DNA from: Dipetalonema caudispina
Lineage: Eukaryota > Nematoda > Chromadorea > Rhabditida > Onchocercidae
Length of the DNA: 64,000 nt
NCBI GenBank assembly: GCA_013365325.1
Contig: JABVXV010000045.1
Location: 248,001 to 312,000 of the forward strand
Reading direction: 5' to 3'
Both the position numbers and the translations under genes were made by a program. The notes below the pieces were generated by a model, which made no database searches, was not told the DNA's origin, and saw only the letters and a list, made by a program, of their open reading frames with translations. How positions within the stretch are numbered: the stretch's first letter is position 1; each line of letters starts with the position of its first letter. Below are positions 51,947 through 64,000 of the stretch, in pieces.

Positions 51947-54900
51947 TTAGAGTTTGTAATTTGTACTTAATTTTTTCTTTGTTGCGCCCATTTCTGTGAT
52001 CTTGTATTTCTTACCTTTCACCTGAAAAGAATAAATTAGTTTATTCAAATCATTAATAAGCATTGCTGCGGTTATCAGCAAATGACTATATACATATTGC
52101 TAATGAAAATATATAATTCAAAAAATTGACGAATTTAAGAGCTTGCTTCATTTGAAATATTACCAGTGAAAGCAAGAAAGATTAAATCCGATTTTGTAAA
52201 ATGTTTCGTTTTTTTTTTCATCTTAAAATATTTTAAAGCAACTTTTACCTCCTTCGCGGTTTTGGTTTGAAGACGTTGGAAAAACGAAATTGATGTCAAC
52301 TTCATATTACCCCTTCTGCTATCGTATTGGGACATTAAATTTGTTTTTTTAACAGGTATTTCATTTTTCGTGGTCGTAAGCTCCATTTCTTGTTTTTTAA
52401 ACTCTCTGATGTGTTGCCACTTCTAAAATTTAATTAACAACTATTGGAATGCCATCACAAAGTCTGTGGTAACAGATGGGTTACTGTGGGAATTGTCAGC
52501 GATCATTCGTACAAAAAAAAAAGATCTAGAAAATTTCGAAAACTATGTCAAAAAATTTCTCAATGGCTTTTCATATTAGCCAGAACTGTTTCAATATCAT
52601 CTTCTAACCTCTGCCTCATTATACGAATCTTAGTTCAACAGATAAAGAATGAATCTTTGCAACTCATAATCTTTGGAAACTTGAAGAAAAGACCAAATCC
52701 TACCAATGCTATCATGGCTTGAAGAGGGAAATTATACCATTATAAAGAATTCTATTTTCATTATCAACTAAGTGTATGGTAAAAAAGTTGATCGACCTTT
52801 TTTTTGCGATGCGAGCGGGACCGATCTGTTTTTGTCTTTTCATCATCCCCTTTGACAGGACCGCTAACGTGTTTGTGTATTTCCTCCGGAGCTAATAGCA
52901 CTGCGTCGGTGGATGCTAAAGGTGCCACTTCCTCCTTTTGAAGTGAAGGCATGTTACTTAAGACACGTACCTCAGGATGTACCTGAAAAAAACAGGCAGC
53001 AATGGAATAATTTAAAATCTAACTTCCAAATGTGATTCACTGAAATTATTAAACGAGTTAGATATAAACAGAAGTAGTAAAACTGATGGAAAAAGTAAAA
53101 TGATGGAATTTGATTTGTTTTTCGAATTCAATGCTAAATAAAAAATAAATTACAAATAAACTACAAAGTAATTCATTGCTTCTACAACTACATACTCACT
53201 TCAGATGGGATGTAACGATAATGGCTCAGAGCATTTAATTTGTGGAACAGCGAAGACATCAGTTTTTTGATTTCTTCGTGTTTTTCATTCTTCTTCTCAT
53301 TTTCTACCTGCAGTAATGGACGTTGTATACTTTTCAAGTTAAAAAGATAAATCGCCAACGAAAATTTTAATTTCGGACATTTTATAATAAAACCTCTCAA
53401 AAATTGAAACATTACTCCATATTGGGTTTTTTGATATTGCTCTTCGTAAACTTCCGCAAGAGACTTTTTCACAATCTCTGATTCTGAAACTGATGCCCGA
53501 TACGCTGCATTTGCTTCTGATTTATGTTTTGTCCTCAGCACATCGTCAAATGCCTTAAATTCATATATAATTTTTGCCAAGGATTGGTGAATTTGAACAA
53601 ATACTAGAAAATCGTTATTCAGCAAGATTTTATTCTCTTTGGTTGGATTAATATATATAAGTTACAGTTCAGATAACGGGATCCATGTAAAATTCCATAA
53701 TTAGATTCGGAAAATTATCACTTACTCTATCCTTGATTCGTTGGACTATCTTTGCTTCTAGCCGAGCAGTTGTATCAACCGTAATAACTGGCGCTGAAAA
53801 CATTGGTTTTTAATGTAGGGAAAATTACAGGATTGCAGTTAACAACAACAGCGATAACCATGGTACTTGTGAAAATGAATCTTATAATTAAAAATAAAGC
53901 AGAATTATTTAAAATCATTTTAAGGTAAATTAATACATACCGCATGATGCCGATTGATCGAAATCAAAGTGTTTCTCGAGCATCGTGTTTTCCCCCCTTT
54001 CCATAGCTGTCACTTCACCACTCAAATCCCAACTCCTTGGAGCTAAATTTGCTTGTTCTATTGAAAATATTCGTTCTTGGAGCTGAAAACAATGAATTTG
54101 AATTTCGTATAATCTAGATTTCCTTTTACCAACACATTTTGATCTTACTTTCTTCTGTCGATATCGAAATTCAGTTTCATTATCCTCTTCTTCGTCTATT
54201 TGACCAAAAAGGACTGCTGTTTCTAAAACATCAAAAATGGTTACAAAGTAATTGAGTACAAAAAATGGACAGAAAAAAAAAGCAAAGATGTGTTGAATGA
54301 ATTAAGGAACCTCGACCATCGCCACGGCTGTCATCATCGTCACTCTCGCAATTCGCATCACCAATGATCTCATCAGCAAATGTAACTCTTTTCTCCGTAC
54401 GATTGCTCATTTCGCCGAAATGTGAAACCTATAACAATATTTTCTCATAAATTAAAAATTTGAGAGTGAAGAGATCTGAAAATTAATTTCGCAACTTAGA
54501 AATGTATTCGCTATCGAGAATCAGAGGCGAACCTTTTCCGATTTGTTCAATTTCTTCAACGCAACTTTTGAGTCATTCTCTTCTTCATTACTATTTGTGC
54601 TCCCATAAAAATCATTATAATGATAATCAGTTTGCAAATTTTGCAGATCATCACCATCCTGAAAAGTTCGACACTATATGATTCAATGGAATTCTCGAAA
54701 AAGCAACGTTCGTCAGATGTTTTGAAGATAGTTTCCGAATTAATTGCAGTAAATAAGGATCGACATTTGGATTTTTCGAACAGGACCACTTCTATTAAAT
54801 TGTTATCTAAATAATCACATTATTTTCGGCAGTTAAAAAAATTGACCTCGTCGAATTGTTCAAAAAAATTTCCATCTAATTGGGCTTGGTCTTTTTCCTG

Positions 54901-55601
54901 CTTATCCAAATATTCCTCCATCTCTGCCAATGAGAAAAAATGATCATCAACTTCACTCTTCCAACGCCTTTTCGACATGCTGTCAGAAACTCTAGAAACT
55001 CCATCGCTATTCGACGCATCACTATAGTAATCATCATTATTTTTATCCATTTTACTACTATCGAAGTCCGTATCAAGTCTCTGAAAATGTCGTACAAAAA
55101 CGCGCTTCATCAAAAATCAATTCCACCAGATTCACAAGAAATAGCAACAAGACATTCTCCCCAGAATTTGTCTTTCTAAGAAAATATACGTACTTTAATT
55201 TCATCTTCTGTAAGATTAAAGAGGTCAGTGCTGTCCTCTTCAGCGTCACCGGAACTTTCGTCTTGAAATTTAGGTGAAAAAAGTGAATCATCTCGTTTAT
55301 CCGTAGATTCCTTATCTACAGATATTTCAACGTCCAAAAAATGCTGAAAAAATAAAGAATTTGGGAAAACTACTGTAATAAGATCTAAGCTTTAAAGTAA
55401 CTTCAAAAACAAAAATAAAAGACCTTTGTTTTGGTGAAATATCGATGAAATTTTTTATTTCCATAAGCAATTTGTTGCCAAACCGTCTCGCTATTAGTTG
55501 TAATCAGTTCTTGCGATATTGCCGGCACTCCTATGTCTATTTCGTTCACAAATGCATATGCTCTCCCAATATTATCCACAAGTATATTCTGTTTTCTACG
55601 T
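51947..55601 (-). CDS. MPHOSPH10: MPP10, U3 small nucleolar ribonucleoprotein subunit
   Basis: Exons, 5' to 3': 55601-55424, 55343-55194, 55080-54847, 54658-54533, 54428-54311, 54222-54149, 54082-53941, 53793-53726, 53553-53416, 53307-53200, 52982-52797, 52422-52249, 52021-51947; about 590 residues. MPP10 is a nucleolar scaffold of the small-subunit processome, acting with IMP3 and IMP4 in U3-guided processing of pre-18S rRNA. Family marks in order: ETVWQQI near the N-terminus, FFSLAEMEEYLDKQEKD, acidic stretches, KRVTFADE, SWDLSGEVTAMERGENTMLE, APVITVDTTARLE, KKSLAEVYEEQY, MSSLFHKLNALSHYRYIP, EEVAPLASTDAVLLAPEEI, and a basic tail ending YKL as human MPP10 ends LKL. The acceptor at 53554-53555 (TTTAAG) and donors GTCTTT, GTCAAT and GTCGAT are unusual, yet phase and homology agree. 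The first exon here is in phase with an upstream exon ending at 55696, so the true start probably lies further upstream (see 55696-57327); the alternative is an ATG at 55636. Confidence 0.93.
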
Positions 55602-55695
55602 CTAAAACTATATTTTTTAATCAAAAAAAAAAGCATAAATGGAGAGCGAGACCAGGGATCTGGAACTCTGATCAGATTAAGAGAAAAATAATTAC

Positions 55696-57327
55696 CTCAA
55701 CCACAACGACAATAAGTCATCCAACTTTGGCCATATGTCCAAGCTATTCTCTTCTAAATTTGTTTCAGTGATGACTTCGGTTCCCTGTTCTGAACAATTA
55801 GTGGCATATGATGAACCGTTTGTCAGCATTTCTTCTCGATTCTTTTCTGGGAATTTTTCCAAAATCGTTGTCGACGATTTTCCCAGAATCTTTGCTAACG
55901 AACTTTCTGAATTCTTTGCAGGGGATATTTTCATATTGTCTTGAAGAAAACGATTTGAACTCTTTCGAAGCGATTTTTTTGGATTCTTTGCCAATAATCT
56001 TTCCGGAACTTTCGCAGATGATCCCTTTAAGCTTCCTCCCGACTTATTCCATGACTTCTGTTTTGTTGATTTCTTCCCATCAACCATATTTTTTGCGGAA
56101 ACATCCTTTTTATTAGAACTCTCTATAGAGCTTCTTTCAGCACACGCTTCAACACGCGCTCTTCCATTTTCCGATAGCTTTCTTTTCTTTTTCGACACTT
56201 TTTTCGTTTCCCTTTTCATCTCTATTAGCCTTTCTTTACTATTATCTCCGTCTTTGCATTTTAGTTGCTCTTCAGCGATTTCTTCTAATTGAGGCATCAG
56301 CGAAGTCCTTTTCCGGCACGGTTTCACTGAATTCTGAAAGTGGAAAATAAACTTGATAGCTGTCCATTAAAACGCAGGAAATCTGAATAAAGCGATCCTT
56401 ACTTTCTTTGGAGTTAATATAATATTGACTACTTTCTGGGTATCCCCAACAATACCTGAAAATAAATTCATTGCAAGATACGAAAACAATACAGATGAGA
56501 AAATTATATATGGATTTTAATGGAAATGCACAAAAATTACATAAGACGTGGTATTATAAAATTAAGGAGTAAGATGAAGTAATACCCGCATCGTTTGACT
56601 CCATACTAGAGCAACGCGATCGCGATCGTGTTCGTAAAGCAACCGGAGAATTTTGAGAACTTGTATCTTTCTGCACTTGCTAAAAAATGCTATAATGAAA
56701 ACATAAGGAACGACCATTATACATATCTCAAGAACTAAAATGAAATAAAATGAAACTGGCTAGTTATTACTAACAATATACTTCTAAAATGATCTATGTC
56801 TCTAAAAATATATGCATCCAATAAATTAAGTAAAATCCTGGTGATTCGGAAGTTGGGTAATATTTAAAAAGCTCACATCCGCAAATAAAAAAGGAATGAA
56901 GATATCACAGCTGCCTAAAAGTTGAATTTTCTTGAATTTACTCTAGACTTGATATTATACATGAATAAAAAGGGAGACAATCAATAACAATCCATTCAGA
57001 AAAATGCACTACAGCCATTCCTTCAACGAAAAGAAAGACAGGAAAACTTACTTTTTGCCAAGTTTCGGTCCTCATCTCTTCGTTTCTTTTCCTATCAGCA
57101 TTTGATTTCATTATGGCAGGTACTGAAATCACTTATTTCTACTCGTAATTTTTCTAATATTAAAACTGACTTGAACTAATTAAAACATTCTATATACCCT
57201 GTTCATCGTCGCCAATTTCCAAGACATTGGTTGATGAACATGCTATGAAATCCTCCGGTTCCTGTGATGCCAGCCTACGTGAACGTCGCTGTGATGGCAT
57301 ACTGACGTCGAATATCGAATCCTGCAT
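55696..57327 (-). CDS. Lys/Ser-rich exons joined in phase to MPP10
   Basis: Five exons: 57327-57198, 57122-57052, 56679-56586, 56455-56403 and 56333-55696, each with good splice sites. They encode about 328 residues. Visible features: RRSRRLAS near the start; an RS-like patch (RTRSRSRCSS); a lysine cluster (KVSKKKRKLSE); then irregular units such as SSLAKILGKS, KSLRKSSNRF and AKNPKKS; and a last segment DIWPKLDDLLSLWLR. The final exon ends in a GTAATT donor with two bases left over, exactly in phase with the first MPP10 exon at 55601. Only about 94 bases separate them and no AATAAA was seen between, so one transcript and a 918-residue fusion protein is the simplest reading. Alternatively this is the upstream gene of a tight pair ending at TAA 55692-55694. 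The sequence suggests a nuclear, chromatin- or nucleolus-bound disordered region; I do not recognise it. The ATG at 57325-57327 is the first in-frame one; an in-frame TAA lies about 85 bases upstream. Confidence 0.65.
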
Positions 57328-60300
57328 GAGTTTCAGTGAGAACTTCTTTCTGAATTGAATTCTTTTTGCACTCTGCTCTTGCTTCTCACGACTATGCAAT
57401 TTGTCTGAGACTTACCGTCTTCAAGCAGAAATTCTGAAATTACCTGTCATTAAAAATACGCAAAATGCATTACGCTATCAAGATTTGGTTCGACATGATC
57501 GCTTCAGTGAAAGTTTGACTTCAGCAAATTGCTAATAGATACTTTATTCCTAGTACATTCCAATCAATGATGTAAACAATGACATTTTACAAGATATATT
57601 GAGATAAGCACTGAACAATAACGCCTGAATGGTAACGATACGGCTCTTTGTTGAAAATACTTCTGAAATGAATGGTTTGTGGACTCTTATTATCACTGTT
57701 GTGAAGATGAGATCGCATCACAAAATAGCAATCATTGGTAAATAATTACAATCATAATGATAGTATTATAGCTTGAAGTGAAAGATTCCACAGAAGGAAT
57801 TCAAAAGAAAGTTGCGTGAAATGGAGTAAAAGGAAGAGAGATGCTAACGAAGAGAGGAATGAGGGGAAGAGAATATTGATGGGGATAATAGGAGGGGAAG
57901 AGTAAGAAAATCCTATCCATAGGATATGGAAAGATGAAAAAATCCAAGAACTCAACAAATAACCTCACTTCAACCCTCAACTTCTAATAATCAGATTCTC
58001 ACGACTTCATTCCGCTACATCTCTTTCTCTCTTCGCTACATTTCTTCATCTAATCTACTCTTCTCTCCCTCTCTAGTTTGTGTTGTATTTTAACACAAGC
58101 GAAAGTGTAGTTGAGTAGAAGGTTGTCTGTGTTAGAGGGCCAAGGCCTGTTTATACTGTACATGCAGCCAAGATCGATTGTTCTGGCCTCTTTTAGCAAT
58201 TCCCTATCAACATAATCAACCTATTATGGTACAAAGTTAGTCCATAGGCAAATGGTTATACGATGGATATTGTTAGAAAATGAATTATATCATCTGCAAT
58301 TTCAACCGTTTTCATTTACACTTTGCGCTTAGAAGAGTTTCAGTTTCATTTAAAATTTTCTATACATCATAGTCTCTGAATTCACTACAACACATTGAAT
58401 AAATAAGAAGATCGATATAAATGAGCACATATATCAAATGTTCACTTCATGATTGTTAATTGATACGTGTGCAAATGTTTGCTGTACAGTAGCAGACGTC
58501 TAATAAACGTTTTCCATGATTAATCTCCGTTCACTTACATACAGAATTTTTTTTACTCAAATGAATAGAAATATAAGATGTACATTACAACGTAAATTTA
58601 TAATAGGTAATTGAATAATTAATTGATAATAGACGATCGAATTGCTTACTTCTTATTTTCAGTAAAAAACTTTTAACTTCACTAACGTTTGCATAATATG
58701 CAAATTTAAGGAGATATTAATTCTTTATTAAATAGTCGAAGGTTTCATCAAGGCAACATTAATTCGCCGAAGATATCTCAGCCTTATTTGTATTTGGAAT
58801 TCTTACGTGCATAACAGCGGGCATCACCATAGTGCATGCATACTTTTTAAATTATTCCGTGTAACTAAGATGGCTTCAACGAGATTTTAATTTGGTGCAG
58901 AAGCAATTGAGTTTTCAATGATGAATTTAAAATTATTATAATTAGGCTCAAACAATCTTCATTAATCAAGACATAGTCATGACAACCATCATATTTTTGT
59001 CAACGAGAAATAAATTTGTTTATGTCACTGCCAGTTTCTTTGCAAAAAGTTGTCAAAATTCTAAAGTAGCGGATCAAATGGATCAGATGAAATATTGCTC
59101 AATTCGTTCAATTTTTAAAGTACTAACTGTACATTAGTCAGCCATTGCAATTTTCAAAGCATTTCATTAATTTTCTGAACCTACTTCTTAGTCGCAATGA
59201 TTACGGGGATTCAGAAGGCTATGTTGGCAGCAAATCGCAAAACAGTGACTATGACCACTTTCTGATACAATTCGGTTTTAAACAATTCTTCAGAGCTTCT
59301 CGACATCATTAATCTTATTTCATTCCTTTCTCTTCAAAAATTTGTCCAGTTAACTGTTTTCAGTTGGATGACGTCTATATTAAAAATTCAATCATTTTTC
59401 GTCTGAAAGTTATAATACCACTATTAATCAGTCTTACTCGTTTTATTAGCAAAATACTTTAACTGCTACTAAAGCTATAATAACGGTAAATATGCCATAA
59501 TAGAACTCGGCACTCGTCTGGCTTCCATCCCAGCACCACCAATTCTTTTGATCATCACGAGGGTATCTTTTCCGTAGAGCATTTTATACATAAATATATC
59601 ATAACGATTGATTTGATTTTTTCAGCTTTTTCAAACGATCCTAAATTCCCGGAGAAGAGATAAGAGGGAAAATCTGTTTATTCGAAATGGTAGTTATAGA
59701 TTGTGATTGGAGATATTTACAGCAACTTTTTGCCTGCGCATTGACAAGCTGCTTTCCTTAGGTTTCGTCTCAAATACAGTCGATTAGGTAACGGACCAGT
59801 GGTTTGATGTTAGCTGATAAATAGACTATCAATTCTATGCATTTTTAAAGTCAAAACCGCATGAATATTCTGGACAGAAATGCAACACTATAGGAGAGAG
59901 TTTAGATTCAGTTTCTCTGAATCACTTCTTGCAGTTGATTTTGAAACAGAAAATAAAGTTGAGAAGAATAGAAAGAGAAGAATATCACACCATCGAAAGG
60001 TTCAATTTTCTTATTTTTCTATGAAATTGAGAGAAAGGTTCATGCGGGAATAATTGAGTGGAATAGAAGAGAGAATAGATTTCTAGTTTCCATGGTAATA
60101 AATCATTTCTAGAATAGCTTTAATCTAATGAAATAATGTGTTCAGTAAGTGAGAAAAGATCCCGTGAGAGCGATTTGAAGACTCATTAATGAATTTTACG
60201 AAGGAATTCAGGAAGACTATTAGAGATAACCCTGCAGTTTGACCATGCCATAGTTACGTACTTTTCTTGTATTTAGGCAGATTTGTGAAAAAAAGACGAA

Positions 60301-63272
60301 ATTTTCAGTTGTGACTTTCAACTTTCAAAAATATCGATTTTGTGCTAACTATCAGAGTAATCAGTAATATTTCCTGGAAATGCTACTGATCACTATGTTA
60401 TTATCATTTTTATCAGTATTACTTGAAACATATTGCAAATAACTTGCATTATTACTTTTGGCTGAATATATCTCTTATACTGAAGTTGGACTTTCAACTA
60501 CTGCTGACATGATAAATTTAGAGTTCAATTTTTGTCGAGCTTCCGACAACCGTAAATTTGTTTATTGCATGATAACCCTTGCATTGTTAGTGTCACCGAA
60601 GTTCAACTGAACATGAGCCTACTTTCTTCCTCAGAATTTTAAGCATAATTTATTTTCTTTCCAAGCAATTAAGGATAATGCAGAAAGCATTGCTGTGATT
60701 TTATTTATCGTTTGTATTACCAAAATTTCGGCGGTATGTTTGTGAAGACCTGTTGAAAAAGAACAGTTATCGTTCTTAGATTATGTTTGCGCATGAATTC
60801 AACGAAATATAAATTATTTAATTTTACTTGAAATTAACTTTACATGTCTCAGCAGTTTGCCTAAGGAGGTAATGAGGCATATTTTCAACAGTATGAAATA
60901 AGTTGATTGATTTGAACAGAGAATTTCGCAATGTTTTCTCCAATTAATTATTCATTAACTTTAGAAATTAAAAAGCTTTGCTCTATAGCATTATTATCTT
61001 ACTTGACAACTGCAGAAATCCTTATACTTGTCATGATTTTTCTCTGATTTCTGGCTTTCGTTGCAGTAATTTTTTTGTTGGGTAGAAGAAAGCGTCAAGA
61101 AAATAAGCTTTATATTTTATGATCCAAGGGATGTCAAAGCTGACTTCATGCACAAAGGTCAGCAGTATCTCTAAGCTTGAATCAAATACGATCGAGCCAG
61201 CTAAGATTAGAAGCATGAAAAAAATAGAAAATCATTTTTGTGTTACCGCAATCTCCTTAATTTCTCTTTCTCCCACTTATCAGATGGGAGATAAATGGTG
61301 TAGTAATTGAAATCAGTCACTTTGATATACCAAATTGCTTTATCGAGGTCAGCTTGTGATATGATAATCCCATTTAACTTGTCGTTCAACTGATTAAGCT
61401 ATGAAAAGAAAGTGGCAGAATTTTGCATCGAATAGCAATCCTTCACCCTAGTATGTCCATCATGATTTCCTACCACTCTATTTTCATATTCTTCTCCATT
61501 TCTTCAGCACATCACTTTATTGTCTGCAGTATTAAATTTCGATGGATCTGATAGAACTATCAAATATTTTTTAAATACTTACAAGTCAAGTTCAAGAGAT
61601 GCCAGCAAATCTAGCTTATGGCAGATCTGCTTAAATATATAAAAGCCTTACAGTAACTTCAGGGAATAATTGCAACAGAAGGAATCTCGACTTAAACTCT
61701 TGTCCTTGTTAATTTCTTTCTAGCTCTTATATTAACCTTCGAAGACTTTTATCTCAGCCTCAAGTTCATGTAATTATATCGCTTACCATTTTTTGCTTAA
61801 CTTCATCTTTCCATCATCACTAAGAATTAAATCGGATGTGTTTGTATATTTGTTGTGAACTTTACCTTCTGATTTCATTTCTGTCGTTGCTTTCCGGAAA
61901 AAATTTGATGAGACTTGCGTCTGATTACTGCGCAACTTCTTCCGTTTCTGAATAACTGGCATTGTTTTTAAAATGCAAAACTTTGTGTAACTTGATGACA
62001 ACTTTTTTGAAATCGAGACAATGAATGCATTAATTCTGCAGGATCCTGTATGGCTACTTCAACACGCGGTATCCATCAAAAAAATCGGTACTCCGAACAT
62101 CAAAATGATCAGATGATACTACGAAGCATTTGCATTTCGCAATTCTTAAAGTACTTTCCATTTAAATACCGATAAAGGATACCAATTTTTTGATCCAAAA
62201 TTAGCTGTGATCAGTTTTGCTGAATATTCGGAATGCCGTAGAGATGCGAATGAATGTTCAAGGAAGGAATTATTGAGGAAATTTTAAAATTAATCAGGAA
62301 ATGAGTTCCAAAAAAGTATTCACATACTCTTATTTCTTTCCATATTTTTGACAACAGGTAGCAAACAACCATAACAAAAAAATACAACTTAAGCTACAGT
62401 GCAGAATTCAATTGAAGAATTGAAAGAAATCATGAAAGAGTTTCTGGACTGACTATAATTAAATGAATAAATAATTTCAGATTTTGTGAATAAAAATTTA
62501 GGAAAATGACAATTAGACATGTCTTATTAAAGAACGACATCTTTTTTGTGGACAAGAACTCAAAATATTTAATCCTAAAGTTTTGTTAGAATGCTTAATT
62601 GAAATTCCTTTGGAATTAACGAATTGAAGAATTTCAGGGACTCACAAATAGCGTCATTGAACAGCAATCGCATTACGTCAGTTATCAATGATATCATAAT
62701 TTCGACAAGTAATAAGACCGAGAGTAAACCTCAATCTCAAGTAATTCTGAATATTGAGGATATAAATTTAAATTTCTGAGTGCATTTCTGGGTCAAAGGA
62801 AAGAGAGATAAGGATTACTATGAAATTATTAACTAACGTACTTGGAAGTTTCTGAATAATTATTTTAATAGTGTCACAGAATATATCGAAGAGATCGATC
62901 TGGAAAATCATAAAGTTCTAATGGTCCATACTACTTTTTTTTCTATGGCTGTGCCAAAATTTGAATCGGAAATCATCCATGGAAAGGCTTTTTTTTTTAC
63001 TTCCCTATCTCTTTCCTCTTTTAGACAGCCTTTTTTTTTGATCAAATTTTCATAAATTACTTTTTAATTTGAGCCAAAAATGTTTGAAAAAGTATCGTGC
63101 ACTTCAAAATGGCTTGGGTTTTTCCTCAGCGCTTCGAAAATTGAAGAAAATAATTTTCTAAATAAATTTTAAACGATGAAAAATTAAAAATAAGGCAAAA
63201 AATATGAATTTGCGACCAGATAGAGATGTTATGACAGAATTCACGCATATCCTTGTAAAATATTAATTGCAG
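57328..63272. other. Region without supported genes
   Basis: Nearly 6 kb between the divergently arranged MPP10 gene (minus strand) and the channel gene (plus strand). It should include both promoters. The open frames here are short and unconvincing, and no RNA gene or mobile element was recognised. Confidence 0.5.
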
Positions 63273-63378
63273 ATGGGGCTTATAACGGACAGTAATAATA
63301 CTGACGCGTTTTTACGTTTAAATATTGGCGGTACACATTTCTTGATACGTAAGGAGACCGTTCTGCAAAGAGAAACTG
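63273..63378 (+). CDS. First coding exon of a T1-domain (Kv-type) potassium channel
   Basis: The ATG sits directly after an ATTGCAG acceptor (63266-63272), as in a trans-spliced first coding exon. The exon encodes 35 residues and ends at a GTATGA donor with one base left over. The stretch FLRLNIGGTHFLIRKETV matches the start of the tetramerisation (T1/BTB-like) domain found in voltage-gated potassium channels (LNVGGxxF pattern). KCTD proteins share this fold start, so a channel cannot be proved from one exon. The rest of the gene lies beyond the window or in the last 600 bases, where I see no further exon. If it is a channel, this part is cytoplasmic and sets which subunits co-assemble. Confidence 0.7.
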
Positions 63379-64000
63379 GTATGAATTTATACTTATTTCT
63401 TTCTCTCCTTGCAGAGTTGACATTTCTGATAAATGCTTCCTTCTATTGTTTTTTTGAAGGATCACATTTTATTCATTACTTTTTTGCTATTACTTACATC
63501 TTTTCATGCATGCAAATTGCAGTTTGCACGTGTAATGTATTGCTATGCAAATATTTACGGCCTTGCAAATATCGAAAGCAATGAACTAATTCAAAATTTC
63601 CTTTAAAATTAGTCAGAGTATTGTTTTAACAAGACTATTTCCGCTTAGTTCTAACATTGTTGCACGGATGGTGGTTCATCAAAGAATCCCTCCTCAATTT
63701 TTCGAAATTTTGTTCTTTTCCATTTGACAGTCTATTAGATACTGTTAATTTCAAAAGAAAAGAAGGAAAAGGCAGTACATTTTGAGAAATCAAAAGAATG
63801 CCCATATTGTCATTTTTGGTATTTCCCCATTATTTCTAATTCGAGACACTTTAATGAAAGATGGTAGCATATTATTACCGGATGAAAATTTGAAATAGCT
63901 GAGGGATCTTCTAAATTAAATCTGAAATTCAAAGTTTTGGTACCCACATTCTTAAACTAACATTCCGAAGAAAAGCTTCCATTCATGAAAACAGTAGTAT
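63379..64000 (+). other. Start of intron 1 of the T1-domain gene
   Basis: AT-rich sequence following the GTATGA donor. No second exon with a continuing T1 domain was found before the window ends. Confidence 0.5.

Overview
The window looks like nematode nuclear DNA. It is AT-rich, its genes are cut into many short exons, and introns end in TTTTCAG-type acceptors (for example at 7988, 8320, 16737, 30121 and 56336). Several first coding exons begin directly at or just after an acceptor, as expected where a spliced leader is added. The predicted proteins fit a parasitic (spirurid or filarial-like) nematode, but I cannot name the species. No bacterial, viral, CRISPR, rRNA or convincing tRNA content was seen.

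Layout. About 1.9-11.9 kb, plus strand: a multi-exon gene for a low-complexity, basic protein that I do not recognise. Its 5' exons are uncertain. 13.75-19.74 kb, minus strand: a complete 12-exon SLC17 transporter of the vesicular glutamate transporter (VGLUT) group, converging on the first gene. 20-29 kb: no confident gene. 29.34-34.05 kb, minus strand: a complete 9-exon single-pass cell-surface leucine-rich-repeat protein whose tail ends in a PDZ-ligand-like sequence. 34.2-51.9 kb: a large stretch with no gene I can support. 51.95-57.33 kb, minus strand: the U3 snoRNP protein MPP10 in 13 exons. A run of in-phase upstream exons adds about 328 residues of lysine/serine-rich sequence to its N-terminus. 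57.4-63.3 kb: no gene seen. 63.27 kb, plus strand: the first coding exon of a protein with a potassium-channel T1 (BTB-like) domain, running out of the window.

All splice models were built by eye, by matching donor and acceptor sites to reading phase and, for VGLUT and MPP10, to remembered conservation in the family. The transporter, LRR and MPP10 models each close without a phase conflict (564, 577 and 918 or about 590 residues).

The genes do not form a pathway; this is an ordinary eukaryotic neighbourhood. The observations most worth following are: (1) the VGLUT-like protein keeps both substrate-binding arginines but has changed three other residues (His, Arg, Glu) needed for glutamate transport in mammalian VGLUT2; (2) the 5' splice site of its first coding exon lies inside a perfect 10-bp hairpin; (3) MPP10 appears fused in frame to an unrelated Lys/Ser-rich region. 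I did not find a clearly new multi-gene system.
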